Below, one piece after another: positions 54,142 to 64,000 of a stretch of 64,000 nucleotides of DNA. The stretch covers positions 186,001-250,000 of the forward strand of contig JABANP010000004.1 in the NCBI GenBank assembly GCA_013115135.1, in the 5' to 3' direction. This stretch comes from Perkinsus olseni (Eukaryota > Perkinsozoa > Perkinsida > Perkinsidae). The translations under genes were made by a program, and so were the position numbers. Position 1 is the stretch's first letter. Every line of letters starts with the position of its first letter. The notes below the pieces were generated by a model. That model saw only the letters and a list, made by a program, of their open reading frames with translations. It was not told the DNA's origin and made no database searches.

Positions 54142-57100
54142 ATGCCTGCAGCTGAGGACTCGGCACAGCATTTGTCAGAGTCGCTCGGCCAGCCATTGGA
54201 TAGATGTGTAGTGGCGTTGAGAAGATGTCATGGTGATGTGGAGGCAGCCGCTGCTTATCTCATGGAATTTATGGTAATAGGAAACGTTACAGCTGGGGGA
54301 GAGCTGCACATAAATGTCGGCGCCGAAGTGGGGGGGTCGAGTAGACGGGAGGAGACTTCCTTCGGGGGGAGTCGTCCCCGTGCCTACTGCCATGGAGCAT
54401 TGATTATTACCAACCTGCTAGGACCTTCCGGACGAGTTTTGGCTTAACCAGAGTTTGGACGATGATGTTGATATGGGAGCATCCCCTACCAATCGGGCTT
54501 CATCGGAGGAGCCCAAGGCTGATGATGAGACCATGGAGTAATGCAGAAGATATGTGACATGATGGAGGTGGTGTATTGGCAGGTACATCATGTCTGACCC
54601 TGACACGGCTGCAGCAGCGAATGAAGACCCCGAGATTGCAAAGGTATCCCAACCGTGACTTGTGGGACTGCCATATTGGTCGGAGTAGGTACTGCGGGAA
54701 TCGATGGAGGACGCGGAGGGAGAGGAGAATGTGAAACAGCCAAGTGGTCGGTGGTGTGACGGTGTAGCTACTGCTCACTATGCTGCGTAAGGTTCGAGCA
54801 AGAATGCGGAGAAGGCCCCTGAGGAGTCCGAGATGAAACCTGCCGAGTTCGATAGATTTACTACGAGCGAGGAAGTGAGGCCCACGGCCGCGGTCAGTAC
54901 CTTTTAAGGTTGTGGTTAGGTTGATGAAGAGGGATTGAAGAATATTAACGACTACTGCAACGACATGGGTACTAATTTCGTGGACCCTTCTTTCCCTCCG
55001 CTGAACAAAAGCCTGTAATAATCACGCTGAACTTTGTGAGTGGATGTACAACAGTACCTTAGATATTTCGACGAAGCTTCTACAACGCATTGGACGTGCC
55101 AGGAATGTCATTATAACGGCAACCCTCTACCGGAAGAGAATCCTCAAAAGGAGGTTGAGAGGGACGAGATGCGAAGGGAGATGCGCACCTTTTTCCAGTA
55201 GACCAACTACTTTGGACTCACTGGAGTTGTGTAATTTCCGCTTTCAGATATATCGAGCTGACTAACCCTGTTATGGCCGAGCAAATGCGTCAAAATCCAG
55301 GGACGTTGCAAATAATGTATAATACAGTGTAGTGACGGATAAGGTCTACAGTCAGTAGGGGTGACTGTGAACAAGGCAGGTACGAGCAAAAACATGGGCA
55401 TCCTCCGCCGGCCTCGGACTCGGAATCTAGTGAAGGAAAGAAGCTTGTCTGTTCTCGATGTAAAGCTGAGGCTGGGTTCGTAGTACTGCAAGCTAGGCCT
55501 ACTCAATGGCTCAGACCAGTGGACATCCGAGATGACGTTACGATGGAGGTACTACCTGGTGGTTGGGGCATTCATTTTTGACTCATGGCTGGTCAGATTG
55601 GAGGTACTCCATGGGAGGTTATACGTGGCGAGCCTTCACCAGATGATATAAGGCAAGGTACCGTCGGGCGACAGAGCCCGGTGGACAGCTATACCTTCTA
55701 ATCAGGTGCATTGGGTAACTGCTGGTTTGTAGGGGCACTCAGTCTACTGGCTCAGAAGCCCAAATTGGTGGAAAGTATTCTATCATCATCTAGGGAGTAT
55801 AATCCTGTTGGAGCGTGAGGAGTGCCCTACTCGAACGCACATGACAGCTTGGTTGCTGTCAGGTATGTGGTTCGGCTTTGCCGGGACGGCGTATGGCATA
55901 ATGTAATCGTAGATGACACTTTCCCGTGCACCAGATTGGGCACTCTCGCTTACACTAAAGCGGCGAGGAGGCAGCTGTGGGTGAGAGGGTCTGTTGGTCC
56001 GATGTGTGACACACCATCACGAGTGATGCGGCATTAAGTCATCAAAGCCTTTATATCACCCCACTATTGTCTGAATATTTTACATCAACGGGACGTTAGT
56101 GTCTTCTTATCCGACGGATGCTCTCCGCTCTGAATTTTCCGCATGATGTGTCTCTTGGACCCAAATAGGTCCCCCTTATTGAGAAGGCGGCGGCGAAGCT
56201 GTTCGGGTGTTATGAAGCCTTGAACAGTGGTACGATATCGGAAGCAATGTCCTTGTTCACCGGCTATCCAACGACTAGGGAGATCCTCTTCAGGTCGAGT
56301 GGAGCTGCATGCCTCAACCGCGAGTGTGAACTATACGGTTTGTCAGGTCTCCGGAGTGGTTAGCTCGTAAGAACGAAGAGCTGAAAGCAGGCGGAGCTGA
56401 CATGACCGCTGAGGAGGAGTGGCAGTCAGAGTTGGAAGTGCTGTGGGCTAGATTGCTCACCAGTCACGAGGCCGGGTACTACCCGGCGGGTAGGAGTCCT
56501 ACCGTAGGATAAGGCTCATGGGGTCGAAATTTGCTCCGTGGTACGAACAGTACCCCAACTGCGGCGGCCTACTTCGGAAAATTTTTCACCCGACATTGTC
56601 GGGCCGACAACGCCTGGGCCTCTATGACAATTCCCAGCGCTTTCTTGGCATGACCAGAAGCCAGTATATTGGTCATATGCCTCTTTGGGCTCCGAATTAC
56701 GGAGGCGTTCGTCATTTCTAACGGCAGCATATATATCTTCGATACCCTGAGGCCACCAACTCCCGTCACGTGGTCTACCGTTACCCGTCACGCCTCCCAC
56801 CAGTACTTATAGGTTGTGGGGTACCCTGGAACTTCTAGGCTAGAAGGCTACAATGGGAGCAAGCAGGTGTGCGATGGTCGCCATACGGGCTCTGAGCGGT
56901 ATTCTGAGCTATAAGTGCGTTTGGATATATGTATGGCAACTTGGACTTCGCCGATACTAGTAGTATTATACTATCCACGTACGGGCTTTCTCCGATTAAA
57001 GCTCGGCGGTGTAGCCCCTGGGGCGAAACGCGGCACTCCGGCCGCCATAGGGCTGAGCGTCAGCGGAGTTATCTAGCAAAATTGGACTCGAGCAAAAAAC

Positions 57101-60100
57101 AAATCTCTTGAGGAACCGTTCAAAACGGTCGATGAGGGGAGGTCGAGTTGATTAGTGATGATGGATATTAGTATAATAGTCTTATCGGCTAACAGCTTGC
57201 GACGAAAGCCCTACGTAGTATCATACTACTAGTATGTATTACGTACTGCAATTCAGTACTGCCGAAAGGTGTGATCCGACTCCGCACCATCTACCGAAGA
57301 TTCGAACCGCTTTATATAAAAATGGCGCCTAAGGCGGGCAATCCGCGATAATGATGATGAGATCTTGATGCACTTCTTGTTTCACCATGATGAAGACATT
57401 TCTCAGTCGCCAGTGAAAATGTCCGGGGAAGGGCATACTCCCAGGTTCGGACGCGCGGAGAGAAGATGGGCCGAGAATCCTCACAGTAAAGTTGTGATTT
57501 ATAACAGAAGCTAAACATTCCTTGTAGAATTTATGTCTCCTGAAACCGATGTTTCCAGCACCTCCGCGATACTTCGTCCTCGCTGCACACGGCTCATCCG
57601 AGAGTCTCCTCGTAACCCAACTGGAGATCATCAGTCGGGCTCTCGTCGGAGAGCTTCCTCTTGGGCACTCTTGCCCTTTGTTTGCGTTGCGTTGCTCGGT
57701 GGAAAAATCCAGCCTAAGTTCCGTCGCTGAAATCAACGGAAATTCAGTGCTTTATCCTTCGTCTTTGGGATTGAGGACATGAAGATGTTGATACCGTCGG
57801 TATACCATAATATCTAATACGAGACGATTTTGCATCTCACCTTGTCAGTTACTTGCTCGGCCTGGCATGTGCACCTACGTTTAAACATACAAGGGCGGAT
57901 TTAAAGGATAAAGGTCTACAGGTACGTTGTAGCCCGAGTTGTAGCTGCACGTTTCGGTAGTCGCGGCTGCGAAGTTTGATCCGAGGCGCAGAAGCGATTC
58001 TGTATGATCCTTGACGGGCATAGTAGTTCGCGTAGGGGCTTGCTCATGCCCGTTCCCTCGAAAGCGGGATTTTGGGGTTGCACCTGACGCCATTGATGGA
58101 ACAACCAGACTCTGTACACGTTCTTTACTGTAGGCTCCTCATGCTTACTCTGTAATGGATGTGCGGGAGGTGGGGGAGAATCGACTGCTACTCTTGCGAA
58201 ATCCATGGGGAGCTCAGAGTCCGCGTGAGTGTAGAGGTTTACGTGTTGACCCTCTCTTGGGAGTTTCATCGAATCAGGGTCATGGAACGGTGCATGGTCC
58301 AGAGTCTCTGACAAGTGGACGGATGAATTGAAGCGTGAGCTGGGCGTTGTCAACAGTGCTGGGGTCTCGATGTAAGCCTGTCTTTGTGTTTATTAAAACT
58401 GTTTACGGGAAAGTCCAGGTACGACACCAATAGTATGTTCTGGATGGCCTGGGAAGATGTGGTGGAATACTTCGCCAGTCTAGAGATATGCCGGGTACTG
58501 ATCCAGCTTCACCTGCTGACAGTCGCCAATTGGATTCTCGTAGGTCCACGAGGACTACCCCTCTGATGCGATCGTGAGACAGCGATGCTGGCTACCAGCA
58601 GTCACAGGGCTTGGAGAGATGTTCACGGTCACAGCACCGGACGACGAAGGTGGGATATCCCCTAGCTTGAGTGGAGGTCGTCCAGTGTCCCTCCATCAGA
58701 CGCATCAGTGGACATCACCGTCTACCAAGAGAGCAATAAGACAAGAGAGAGCGCGGTTGGGATGGCTAGCACTCTGGTGGACATTGGCCTCGTGGTCGTC
58801 CGAATCGATCCTAGTTCTGGTGAACCACTAGAGTGTGCGGGTACGGCCAAGAAGGATATCATGCCCGAGGTAGCTCGCGTAGTGTCTACGGTGGAGTACT
58901 CTATCCTCAGGTCAACACTGAGCTGTTTTTGAAGCGGGGCGAGACGTACCGCATAGTCCCACTTTCCTTCTCCCATTCGATGGAGTTGGGTCACAGGAAA
59001 AGTGGGAAAAGGCCGACTTGCAATCAACATTTTATACCAATATCTTTCCAGGTACGGTGGCAATTCATTCATCCCATGCACTGAAGTCAGTATCTCCTCC
59101 CCGAAGAATGACCAGCGTCGAGTCCGGTCTTGCTACGTAAGTATTGGTATACAGGCTTACCGGCCAACCTTCTGTATGTGCTTGGGATGCTTTTTTCCTC
59201 GTGCCGGGTCTTGTGAACCTAGTCTTGGCGGAATGAGCGACTAATTATCAACCGAGGGTTGTCCCTGTGAGGTGCTAGGGGACGGATATTCGTGGAAGGT
59301 GATTGCCTGAGGTCAATCATTCGATACCCAACAGGTTCCATTCCGGAGGGGAGATAGCGCAATTTTGATTTTATGACCGCCGATGAATCACCGCCTGAGG
59401 CGGTCCGCCTTTCTCTGGTTCATCCTCGTTGTAGGTTCCTGTATGCAACAGTGCACGGTAAGAAGAGGGAGGTATCCCCACCAGGGATCGCAGTTTACAT
59501 ATGCCAAGACAGCTCGGGGACGATAGTCTGTGCTGAGAACAAGCGGACCGATTGGTAAGTCGATGATAGATGGTGGTAGCAATTTTCTCTATATCGGTGG
59601 AAATCCTAGCTGGCCTGTTTGGACCGTCACTGGGCATGTTTGATGCTACGTACATCTGAAAGACGTGGATGATGCGCATTAACTTGTTGGGAATTGTCCG
59701 CTGAATCATGGAGGGTAGCGGGTTATGTCCACCGGGTTGATGAGTTTATACTGTCTTTCGCAGTTCTTTCGTCATCGAGTTGGATGCTAGCGAGTCGAAA
59801 AATGTGGTGTCTTCGAGAGGGAGTATGACAACACAGGATACGATACCGCCAATGACTAGGGCAGTACTCATGACGTTGAGTCCAGAGAAGAATGCGACTA
59901 AGTGAGGAATCGAAAGGTCCCTGGTTCGAATCCCACGCGTTGCATTTTCAGATTCCAGCTGTCTCTGGCTATGGCACATGGGGTCCAACCTGGTGATGGT
60001 GGCGGAGGGATCTTCTTCCCCCCGCCGGCTGACGTTACGATGCATGTACGTCAGGGGTCTCTCATCAAGGCGCGCGACGCCAGCTTCTCTTCAGGTGTTC

Positions 60101-60455
60101 CTTCCAATAACTCACCGGCCCCAGCAGATTGTATCGTCTTCAACATCGTCATCAACATCTGCAGCAGCTGAGAGCTCGGCCCAGCCTCTGTCGACGCAGC
60201 AGCGGATAAAAACCTTGTTTGATGAGTAAGAGCGTGTTACTCGAAGACAACTCCATCGCGCCAGAGTGATCTTGGACAACTCGGCGTTGGCTCGATTCGC
60301 AATCGATAGCGCATTGATGTTCTTGGGGCTCTGCTCAGTTTAAGAGGATGATCTCTGTGAGGTTGCATCCCGCAATCAGATACGTCGCATCGGGCATGAC
60401 TCCCAATGATGCCTTGTTAGCTGCCTTGGCTGTAGTGAAGAAGGCTGATGATTAG
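54142..60455 (+). CDS. UBA-domain calpain cysteine protease
   Basis: The gene begins MPAAEDSAQHLSESLGQPLD, an N-terminal UBA-like three-helix domain (to about 54270, CHGDVEAAAAYLMEF). A UIM-like helix follows (EDPEIAKVLRESMEDAE, about 54630-54720), then the calpain core: Cys in GALGNCWFVGALSLLAQKP (55705-55760), SLVAVRYVVRLCRDGVWHNV, LIEKAAAKLFGCYEALNSGT (about 56180-56240), His in APHAYSVMDVREV (58135-58165), Asn in LLLRNPWGAQSP (about 58185), FWMAWEDVVEYFASLEICRV (58440-58500), then beta-rich C2-like exons. The triad is intact. Ubiquitin-binding modules suggest action on ubiquitinated targets. A region of about 1.4 kb (56.5-57.9 kb) without calpain similarity separates core exons. The last exons (59952-60455) are tentative and may belong to another gene. 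Confidence 0.78.
56515..57900. other. Long non-calpain stretch between calpain core exons
   Basis: After the exon ending LTSHEAGY (about 56480) the calpain fold resumes only near 57.9-58.1 kb. Other introns of the gene are about 50 nt, so 1.4 kb is exceptional. The stretch starts beside a 15-bp palindrome (GGTAGGAGTCCTACC, 56489-56503) and contains open frames on both strands without motifs (57329-57736 minus, 135 codons). GATTCGAACC at 57299-57308 is a B-box-like word. An inserted element is likely but no termini were identified. Confidence 0.4.
59902..59951 (+). other. Intron with tRNA T-arm-like module
   Basis: A 50-nt GT-AG intron: GTGAGGAATCGAAAGGTCCC followed by TGGTTCGAATCCCACG and GCATTTTCAG. 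The AAAGGTC...GGTTCGAATCC order is that of a tRNA variable loop and T-arm, in the sense of the gene. The flanking exons join in frame (ACT AA|A TTC). Confidence 0.75.
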
Positions 60456-60672
60456 TGAATACCTCATCAGTGATGTTTCAATTCGATTATATATATCCTT
60501 GTGCGTCTAGTGCAAGTCCATAGGCCGTGTGCTATGGCCTAGGAGGACCGAGGGAGTAGTCAACACCCGCCGACCCGGGCCTTTTGTCGCTCCAGGCGAA
60601 CGTCATCCCCTCCCACTGAGTAGAACTGCGGGCCTCTCAGTTGTAATAGGTCGTAGTGAATACGGGCTAAGC

Positions 60673-60712
60673 TGCTTCGTTCAGTTGGTAGAGTCCGTTC
60701 CCGCTGCCTCTA
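60673..60712 (+). other. tRNA 5'-half-like sequence in a leader
   Basis: GCTTCGTTCAGTTGGTAGAG reads like the D-arm (A-box) of a tRNA. It lies about 30-55 nt before the ATG of the LSM gene, in front of a CCCAG acceptor-like site. No anticodon or T-arm follows, so it is not a tRNA gene. Confidence 0.5.
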
Positions 60713-60728
60713 AGTTTCCCAGTGATAA

Positions 60729-61138
60729 ATGTCGTCATCCTCTGCTGCTGCTGCTGCCTCTCCGGACCTTCTTTCCTCCCTCCTTCACAAGCCTCTGCGG
60801 ATTACTCTCACTGATGGTCGATACATCATCGGCCGTCTGTACTGTATAGACGACAAGAAGAACATCATACTACGGAACGCTGTTGAAAGGCGGGAGAAAG
60901 GTATACCATAAATCCGCTTGCCCTCAATTGTGAGGTCTTGTCCCGGACCGGGAAGGCGGCCACCGAAATTCTACGGGCAGCGACTCCGACTGTGCTGCGA
61001 ACGGTGTCACAGAACTCGAGGCTCGATAGAATCCCCTTCTCCTCAGAGACGACGCCCCTTCGTAACATCGGGATGGTGATGGTCCCCGGGAAGGATGCCG
61101 TGAAGATCGAAGGCCTCAAGAAGGACCTTCCCCAATGA
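60729..61138 (+). CDS. LSM-domain protein, NAA38-like
   Basis: The first exon (from 60729) gives an Ser/Ala-rich start, then LLHKPLRITLTDGRYIIGRL and CIDDKKNIILRNAVERRE, the Sm1 motif of an LSM fold. The second exon ends TPLRNIGMVMVPGKDAVKIE and KKDLPQ (stop 61138), the Sm2 motif. The short domain with a VMVPGKDxVKI end is closest to NAA38/LSMD1-type proteins, auxiliary subunits of the NatC N-acetyltransferase, rather than to spliceosomal Sm proteins. The intervening intron is uncertain: the obvious GTATAC donor at 60901 with the GTGAG acceptor at 60934 does not keep phase, while a donor at GTTGAA does. Confidence 0.65.
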
Positions 61139-61250
61139 GTTTCGTGTCAACAATAGTCAACAGTTTCTACTCCTCCTCTCCTGTGAGATTGCGCTGAGTC
61201 GCATGTTAATGGTGGAACGATCGCTCGAAGTTTGTTTTTGTTACCCCCCG

Positions 61251-63320
61251 ATGGCTGCCTCAGAGGCGGAGTTAGCTGCCCAGGGGCGGCTGCAGAATGT
61301 CGTGTACTTCAAGTTCAAGCACCAGAATACTCTCGATAAGATATCATTCAATGCTGCTGATATAGCAGTAGGGGAACTGAAGGTGATAATGACCGGGGGT
61401 ATCTTCCGTCCTCTATCCATGGGTAGCTATCCCTTGAGTATCTTAATCGTAATCAGTAATCGATCAGTATCGAGCGTGTCCGCTACACTAACTACCTCAT
61501 CCTGCATTCAACATTGGTGCCCTCGCTCAAGTGTTTCGCCTCGTCGCCGTGAACCATAAAATTGAAAATTGAATTGACCCCTCGGCATTATTTCTCAGTT
61601 GCTCATCGCTGAGAAGAAGGAGTGTGATGCCCGTGACTTGCAGCTCTATGAGATGGACCAGTCCACAACAGAGAACGCAGCCTCTGGTACTGGTTTGCAG
61701 TGGAGGGTTATTCGGTATCACCATTTGTAGGGGAGCCTGGCAAACTGTATGACTATGATGGAGAGCTCATACCTGCAAACGCCACGCTGTTGGTGACACG
61801 AAAACCGAGTGTTGGGGTGATACGGGGATAGGATATTGTAATCGAGTTAGAGTGGAGTGTGCGGATGAAGGATGGCGTGGCTCATTTCACTTTCGCTTCT
61901 AATCAGCGTCAAAGTCGGGGCGTGAAAGTGAAGGGCAACATAGTGGTGGAGCATGCCCGGTACTTTAAGAAGACCGCGGAAGAGGAGGAGAATGATTCGT
62001 CATCACCAGGTGGGATATTTCGACGTATCCATAATACTGTACGAGGTGCCAGATTCCAGCAGCCCAGCGAGCAGTAGAATTGCGAGGGTCCCGGAGACTT
62101 GTATATGTCCGCTTTGTAACAACCTTATGCTGGTAGTAATGGGCTTGGCTCATCCGCAGTACACTCATCCTACTCATGAGCAGCCTCGCCAGGGCCTGCG
62201 CCGGCCCTACGACACATGCTACAATTCTTCGTCTCGATGTGTGTGGTATATCGGAAAAGTGGTGTATTCATCGGATCGCTATCGAGTGTTGCCTCGCTGC
62301 CAGGCCCCTGAGCACACCCCTCTGCTTCTACCCTGTTGTGGTGGTACTGTATGCAAATGCTGCCTTACTGACACCTGTCCCCTCAACTACGTGGAGGCCT
62401 GTAGGCTTACACGCTATGGGGAGGAGGAAGGGGAGAAGAAACCTGTGGAACATAAGATTGTAAGAGTACTCGCTGTGAGGAGTAGAGTTGAATCATCGAT
62501 TTGCCTTTCGTGGCTCGGGTGCGGCTGTGGTGCGTAGTCTATGGGATGGACAGGTAGCGGCCCAGCTGGCTAGTGTACTCCACTCGTATGCATCGTACGA
62601 CTTCAACAAGGACACGTGCGGATTCAAGTACCCTGATGGTCTACTTGATAAAGCTGAGGTTGGAAAGATACGCTCTTGTGGTTGGAGGGAAGAAGTGTGG
62701 TATTAGGAGAAGAAGGAGGAGACCGTTAGAGAGATGATGGAGAAGGAAGAAGGCAAAGGGAAGGGACGAAAAAGAGGTAGTTGACGACGAAGAGACGCCG
62801 CTCAACTTGTACTCTATTCGCGCTGAGGTCTGGCCAACGATCGATATCTTGACTGGTCGCTGGTTATGCGCGTGTCCCGGGAACGTGCACCATCATTTGA
62901 TTGCTTGAATAGGTGGTACTGAGTATGATTGGAGAATAGCGAGATGAGCTGCCTGAGCTGTATATCTGTCGGTGACGCCCGACACAATGCTGTGGTCAGG
63001 TCCCGAGGAGGAGGATGACATCATCGATATCACTGATGATGAAGACGACGGAGCTGTAGTGGATCTCGACGATGAAGAGGCATTGGCCAAGTAATACCGG
63101 TCTACTGTTTCTCCCCTGTATTTGTGTGTGAGCGGAAGCGGGGTGTGGAACTGATGGGTTGGGGCTGATTGGAGGTATTTTCAGGAAGGCTAAGAAGTAT
63201 CGCCCGACTGTGGATTTGATAAAGAAGGAGAGGATAAAGGGAGAGAAGAAGGAAGAGCTGAAGGATGAGGACGAGGATGACCATTGGCGGACAGTTGAAC
63301 AGAAAATGATGGTGCTATGA
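61251..63320 (+). CDS. DWNN/RING protein (RBBP6/Mpe1-like)
   Basis: MAASEAELAAQGRLQNVVYF starts a ubiquitin-like DWNN domain. Segments VYFKFKHQNTLDKISFNAAD (first exon, to 61382), LLIAEKKECDARDLQLYEMD (from 61600) and YDYDGELIPANATLLVTRKP (about 61745-61805) follow the RBBP6/Mpe1 order, with a first intron unusually long for this window (about 215 nt). Further on, VPETCICPLCNNLM (about 62080) and LLLPCCGGTVCKCCLTD (62320-62380) are the two halves of a RING finger with the CCG signature of RBBP6. The end is acidic and Lys-rich (to TGA at 63318-63320). Homologues belong to the pre-mRNA 3' cleavage machinery and have ubiquitin ligase features. No CCHC knuckle was found between DWNN and RING. Confidence 0.8.
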
Positions 63321-63601
63321 GGGCCATTGGGAAAAGCGCTACACTTCGGAACATCACGATGCCTCTGCGGGAGCATGGACTCTCTGGTGCTCCCTTAGTT
63401 CAGCCTCCCTTAGTCCCAGTCTCTGGAAATATATCTGATAATCTTACTTCCTAGTTCCATCGACTCCCCACGTACTATTAGTTATTCTCACGCCTCAATT
63501 GTGATGATTATCGTCATGCAAGAATTTCAATTCACTTCGCGTCGCTCCGCCCCCCTGCAGGTTTTTGTTTTTTTTATCAGGCGGGCCGTCATCGTGGTGG
63601 G

Positions 63602-63775
63602 ATGCGTTCGTCGTCATGTGCCGTGTCCGGATGTCTGGTAGCCTTCCCGAAAGTCCTGTCCCCACAGCAGTTCGCAAGATGGAAGGAGGCCGTTGAGAAG
63701 GCGAAGGCACCCTCATCGCCATCAGAGAGCCCCACTGCATCATCCGGTGATGAGGTCGCAACGAACGTTACTTGA
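63602..63775 (+). CDS. Small ORF or last exon, unknown
   Basis: A 57-residue frame starting MRSSSCAVSGCLVAFPKVL, with a helical middle (SPQQFARWKEAVEKAKA) and Ser/Thr-rich end, preceded by a strong acceptor-like GTTTTTTTTATCAG (63566-63579). It could be a small trans-spliced gene or the 3' exon of a gene starting in the preceding 250 bp. No family recognised. Confidence 0.3.
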   Translation: MRSSSCAVSGCLVAFPKVLSPQQFARWKEAVEKAKAPSSPSESPTASSGDEVATNVT

Positions 63776-64000
63776 TTGGTATACCCCTCGGAGTTTGGTT
63801 GACTGTCTGTGGTGGCTCTGGGTCGTGACAGAATCTTCCTCAACTAGGGATGGTGGTGGGTTTATTTAAGTATGGTTTGCCTTCCCCTCAATGCTACGAC
63901 GCGGCAATAGCTCCTCTTCCACTCATCATCATCAGCCGACCATCGCTCTAACCAAAGTTTCTCTCTGTGCTGTGCATATGTTTCTAACAGCTCTTGCCGA

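Noticed and set aside
57329..57736. 135-codon minus-strand ORF inside the calpain gene
   Set aside because: No motif and no splice context; kept only as part of the unexplained insert.

Overview
The window looks like nuclear DNA of a protist alveolate, most likely a perkinsid (Perkinsus-type). This is inferred from gene content and architecture; no rRNA or other marker fixes the species. The signs are very short GT-AG introns (mostly 39-69 nt) at high density, tightly packed genes on both strands, a tandem array of a highly expressed metabolic gene, and a mixture of eukaryotic families (RER1, P5-type PDI, DNAJC1-like J-protein, calpains, RBBP6-like protein). There are no prokaryotic operons.

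Layout. 1-10 kb is repeat-rich. It holds a small non-autonomous LTR retrotransposon (21-1790), a MITE-like element (1834-2327), and an almost complete non-LTR retrotransposon on the minus strand (3973-9804; gag-like ORF1, then endonuclease-RT-RNase H) with a clear target-site duplication. 10-17.3 kb holds ordinary intron-rich genes: cyclophilin (+), P5-like protein disulfide isomerase (-), RER1 (-), an unknown gene (-) and a possible TFIIS-like gene (+). 18-32.1 kb is a head-to-tail array of six pyruvate kinase genes. The first has four introns and the other five have none. The catalytic core is homogenised between copies while the C-terminal domain diverges. A 40-bp minisatellite sits between copies 4 and 5. 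32.3-64 kb again holds intron-rich genes: an ER-type FKBP, an endonuclease/exonuclease/phosphatase-fold hydrolase, a coiled-coil protein, a MIT/calpain-7-like protease, a DNAJC1-like J-protein with a SANT domain, a single-domain response regulator (-), an unknown helical protein, a small unknown gene (-), endonuclease V, a UBA-containing calpain, an LSM-domain protein and a DWNN/RING (RBBP6/Mpe1-like) protein.

Shared themes. Several genes act in the early secretory pathway (PDI, RER1, FKBP, J-protein). Two full calpains with intact Cys-His-Asn triads lie within about 22 kb. The most unusual signal is in the introns: at least eight introns or leaders of unrelated genes contain a tRNA T-arm/3'-half-like module (Pol III B-box, GGTTCGANTCC type), in both orientations, often filling most of an intron of about 50 nt. 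This suggests that tRNA-derived sequences have been a source of introns here.

Exon coordinates quoted in the entries were derived by hand from reading frame, GT-AG borders and family conservation. Where the borders are uncertain, that is stated.
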